The notes beneath the pieces are model-generated. The model saw nothing but the letters and a program-made list of their open reading frames with translations, was not told where the DNA came from and did no database searches. Below are positions 61,658 through 64,000 of a DNA stretch of 64,000 nucleotides, piece after piece. The position numbers and the translations under genes were made by a program. Every line of letters begins with the position of its first letter. The first letter of the stretch is position 1. The stretch is taken from the NCBI RefSeq assembly GCF_002871005.1, contig NZ_PHSN01000012.1, positions 62,001-126,000 on the forward strand. The letters run 5' to 3'. The DNA is from Acidimangrovimonas sediminis. Its GTDB lineage: Bacteria > Pseudomonadota > Alphaproteobacteria > Rhodobacterales > Rhodobacteraceae.

Positions 61658-61673
61658 CGCTACCTCATCGGCG

Positions 61674-62768
61674 ATGGACATCGGCTTTTACGCACCGCTC
61701 AAGTCGCCCGCGCATCCCGTCCCTTCAGGCGATCGGCTGATGGCGCGCCAACTGGTGGCCGCGCTTGAGGGCAAGGGCCACCGGGTGCGCGAGATGTCCA
61801 CCCTTCGCGCCTTCTCGCGCGACAATTACGCCGATGCGCTCGACCATCTGCACACCCTTGCAGGGGCCGAGGTCGCCCGCCTGACCGAAGCCTGGCGCCA
61901 GACCGCCCCGCCCCGGCTGTGGCTGACCTATCACCCCTATTACAAGGCGCCCGACCTGATCGGTCCGGTCCTCTGCCGCCGCTTTGGCCTGCCTTACGTC
62001 ACGGTCGAGACCTCGCATTCACCGCGTCGCGACGGCCAGGGCTGGGCCGGCTGGCAGGCCGAGGTTCTGGCCGGGATCGACCTTGCCGCCGTGAACATCT
62101 GCCTGACCGGGCGCGACCGGCAGGGGATCCTTGCCGCCCGGCCCGGGGCGCGCGTCGCCGAGCTGCCGCCCTTCCTCGACCCCGGGCCCTTCGCCCTGGT
62201 GCAGGCCCGTCCGGGCGACAGCCGCACGCTTGCCGTGGTCGCGATGATGCGGCCGGGCGACAAGCTGGAAAGCTACCGCCGCCTCGCCGCCGCGCTGTCG
62301 GGCCTCACCGGCGACTGGCGGCTGGCGATCGTGGGCGACGGGCCAGAGCGTGCCGCGGTCGACGCTCTCTTCGCCGGGATCCCCCTGCCCCGGATCGAAT
62401 GGTGCGGGCAATTGCCGCCCGAGGCGGTGGCCCGGGTCCTGTCGCGCGCGGCCCTCCTCGTCTGGCCCGGCTGCGGAGAGGCCTATGGCCTGGCCTATCT
62501 CGAGGCGCAATGCGCGGGGCTTCCGGTGGTGGCCGAGGCAACCGCCGGGGTGCCCGACGTCGTGGCAGAGGGGCGCACCGGCCTTCTGGTGCCCGAGGGC
62601 GACACCGCCGCCCTGACCGCAGCCCTTGCCCGGCTGCTGGACGATCCTGCGCTGCGCGACCGGATGGGCGCGGCCGCGCGCGACTTCGTCCTGGGCGAAC
62701 GCTCGGCCGCGCGGGCGGGCGAGAGGCTTGACGCGATCCTCGCCGGATGTCTCAAGGGGGCGGCATGA
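61674..62768 (+). CDS. Glycosyltransferase, GT-B fold (family 1/4 type)
   Basis: The 364-residue protein has an N-terminal glycine-poor start MDIGFYAPLKSPAHPVPSGDRLMARQLVAALEGKGHRV and a C-terminal nucleotide-sugar domain: WRLAIVGDGPERAAVDALF, RIEWCGQLPPEAVARVLSRAALLVWPGCGEAYGLAYLEAQCAGLPVVAEATAGVPDVV. The last stretch contains the E-x7-E retaining-GT motif. Three C-terminal codons overlap the next gene. It probably adds a sugar to a surface polysaccharide or glycolipid. Confidence 0.87.
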   Translation: MDIGFYAPLKSPAHPVPSGDRLMARQLVAALEGKGHRVREMSTLRAFSRDNYADALDHLHTLAGAEVARLTEAWRQTAPPRLWLTYHPYYKAPDLIGPVLCRRFGLPYVTVETSHSPRRDGQGWAGWQAEVLAGIDLAAVNICLTGRDRQGILAARPGARVAELPPFLDPGPFALVQARPGDSRTLAVVAMMRPGDKLESYRRLAAALSGLTGDWRLAIVGDGPERAAVDALFAGIPLPRIEWCGQLPPEAVARVLSRAALLVWPGCGEAYGLAYLEAQCAGLPVVAEATAGVPDVVAEGRTGLLVPEGDTAALTAALARLLDDPALRDRMGAAARDFVLGERSAARAGERLDAILAGCLKGAA

Positions 62769-63511
62769 GCGATACACATGACCCCTTCGCGCCGCTGCGC
62801 GCGGCCCTCGACCGCCGGGCGGACACCGGTGTTCCCGCGCGCTTCTGGCTGCGCGACGACGACGCCGTGACGCCGGGCGCGGCGCTCGACCAGCTGCTGG
62901 CGCTGGGGGCCGAGGCCGCGGTGCCGCTGACCCTTGCCGTCATCCCGCGCGATACCGGCGCACCGCTGGCAGCCCGGCTGGCGGGCGCGCCGCAGCTGCG
63001 CGTCGCGGTGCACGGCTGGGCGCATGAGAACCACGCCCCCCCCGGCGAGAAGAAGCAGGAACTGGGCCCGCACCGGCCCGCCGGGGAGACCACCGCAGAA
63101 CTGACCCAGGGGTTGGAAAAGCTGCGCGACATCTATGGCGCGCGCTGCCTGCCGATGCTGGTGCCGCCGTGGAACCGGATCGACCGCGCCCTGCTGCCGG
63201 CGCTGGCAGAGGCCGGGTTCCGCACGCTGTCGGTCTTCGGGCCCGAACGCCCCGGCCCGCTGACCGAGATGAACACCCATGTCGACCTGATCGACTGGCA
63301 CGGCACCCGCGGCGGCCGTCCCGCCGCGGCGCTGGTGGCCGAAATCGTCGCACGCATGGACCGGATGGGGCCAGAGGGCACGATGGGTTTCCTCACCCAC
63401 CACCTTGTCCACGACGCCGCGGCCTGGGCGTTCATCGAGGCGTTATTCGCCGCCACTGCAGCCCATCCCGGCTGTGTCTGGATCGACCCGGGGGCGGCAG
63501 CTACAGGCTGA
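62765..63511 (+). CDS. Polysaccharide-deacetylase-like (NodB-fold) protein
   Basis: A 248-residue protein. The NodB-like catalytic motif 1 is FWLRDDDAVTPGAALDQLL (Asp pair), motif 2 the His pair in VAVHGWAHENHAP, and a later VPPWNRIDRALLPALAEAGFRTLSVFG is typical of motif 3. No signal peptide is seen, suggesting cytoplasmic action. Coupling by ATGA to the glycosyltransferase suggests that they modify the same glycan. It overlaps the opposing hydrolase gene tail to tail by 11 bases. Confidence 0.8.
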   Translation: MSDTHDPFAPLRAALDRRADTGVPARFWLRDDDAVTPGAALDQLLALGAEAAVPLTLAVIPRDTGAPLAARLAGAPQLRVAVHGWAHENHAPPGEKKQELGPHRPAGETTAELTQGLEKLRDIYGARCLPMLVPPWNRIDRALLPALAEAGFRTLSVFGPERPGPLTEMNTHVDLIDWHGTRGGRPAAALVAEIVARMDRMGPEGTMGFLTHHLVHDAAAWAFIEALFAATAAHPGCVWIDPGAAATG

Positions 63512-64000
63512 TCTCCTGCCCGTCGAACGCGCAGAACGCCCCCGGCAGCAGGGCCTGGGCCGCGCGCTCGATCTCGTCGACCTGATCGTCCGTGCGGAAG
63601 GGCGCGTGGTGGATCAGCCCGACCCGCGCCACCCCGGCGGCACTGGCCAGCCGCACCGCCTGCTGCCATGTCGAATGGCCGAACTTGCGCTTCTTCGGCA
63701 GCTCCGCGTCGGTGTAGCAGGCGTCGTAGAAGAACAGGTCCACCCCGTCGATCAGCGCCAGCACGTTGGCGTCCAGCACGCCTTCCTCATGCTCGGTATC
63801 GGTAATGATCGCCGCCGAGCGGCCGCCGTACTCCACGCGATAGCCGGTCGCGCCACCGGGATGGTTCAGCGGGGCGGTCCGTATCATGATGCCGCCGCCC
63901 AGATCTATCGTGTCGCCGGGCGTGAAGTCGTGATAGCCCAGATGCGCCTTGCAGGCGTCGCGGGTCACCGGGAACCACGGTGCCGAGAAGATCCCGTCGA
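63501..64000 (-). CDS. Metallo-beta-lactamase-fold hydrolase, C-terminal part
   Basis: The N terminus lies beyond the right edge; 165 C-terminal codons are present, ending at TAG (63501-63503). Visible metal-binding elements are PLNHPGGATGYRVEYGG (His), AAIITDTEHEEGVLD (Asp of motif 4) and DLFFYDACYTDAELP. The final VGLIHHAPFRTDDQVDEIE supplies the last His. This resembles the MBL-fold group related to RNase Z/phosphodiesterase domains that hydrolyse cyclic nucleotides or phosphodiesters. The substrate cannot be deduced from this portion. Confidence 0.8.
   Translation of the reverse strand, partial: DGIFSAPWFPVTRDACKAHLGYHDFTPGDTIDLGGGIMIRTAPLNHPGGATGYRVEYGGRSAAIITDTEHEEGVLDANVLALIDGVDLFFYDACYTDAELPKKRKFGHSTWQQAVRLASAAGVARVGLIHHAPFRTDDQVDEIERAAQALLPGAFCAFDGQEISL

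Noticed and set aside
1-64000. tRNA, rRNA, insertion sequences, phage genes, replication origin
   Set aside because: Looked for and not seen: no transposase or integrase motifs, no cloverleaf-like segments in the gaps, no dnaA-box cluster.

Overview
The window looks like a high-GC (roughly two-thirds G+C by eye) alphaproteobacterial chromosome or megaplasmid segment. A Rhodobacterales-type host (Paracoccus/Rhodobacter/Roseobacter relatives) is my best guess, judging from the dense ABC and TRAP transporter operons, the Ery-type polyol pathway, the type-II lumazine synthase and the ferredoxin-type indolepyruvate oxidoreductase. It is almost wholly coding and consists of consecutive catabolic islands, each with its own transporter and regulator. 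I see no tRNA, rRNA, CRISPR array, insertion sequence or phage gene.

Region 1 (1-10.9 kb): an erythritol-type locus. Leftward eryA-eryB-eryC-ribH2-eryD faces a rightward DUF2291/ABC transporter operon (eryEFG-like). An FMN riboswitch lies inside the leftward set, between eryC and ribH2. The 3' end of a transaldolase lies at the left edge, and a five-copy 15-bp imperfect repeat follows it. Region 2 (10.9-20.2 kb): a TRAP transporter with a GntR regulator (leftward), a second GntR-type regulator with two winged-helix segments, and a rightward dehydrogenase-uxaB-uxaA-kdgK operon. Together these suggest uptake and oxidation of an aldonate such as L-galactonate to KDPG. Region 3 (20.2-25.4 kb): a second-type FtsH protease, a Na/phosphate cotransporter-like protein and an intracellular PHB depolymerase-like hydrolase.

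Region 4 (25.4-34.0 kb) is the most unusual. A peptide/opine-type ABC importer is split over two divergent operons: binding protein plus permeases leftward, ATPases rightward. The rightward operon continues into a LacI-type DNA-binding domain fused to a PfkB (ribokinase-fold) domain, a BtpA/SgcQ-family TIM-barrel protein and a second, ordinary PfkB kinase. The shared promoter region carries two identical TTGAACCGGTTCAA palindromes 21 bp apart. I propose that the fusion is the repressor of this system and that its kinase fold replaces the usual periplasmic-binding-protein effector domain, analogous to ROK repressors.

Region 5 (34.1-41.3 kb): a LacI regulator, a glutamine-amidotransferase-like protein, a four-gene sugar ABC importer and an M20 deacylase. 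Region 6 (41.7-61.6 kb): a large catabolic island of unknown substrate with a second peptide-type ABC importer, a dienelactone-hydrolase-like/NTF2 fusion lacking the nucleophile, a TRAP importer, an EthD-like protein, quinone oxidoreductase, HpcH/HpaI aldolase, RutA-like flavin monooxygenase, FAD-linked oxidase, a metal-dependent cyclase/hydrolase, a MarR regulator and iorAB. Region 7 (61.6-64 kb): a glycosyltransferase, a polysaccharide-deacetylase-like protein and a partial metallo-beta-lactamase-fold hydrolase. Functions are assigned from recognisable motifs and gene context only; no database search was run.
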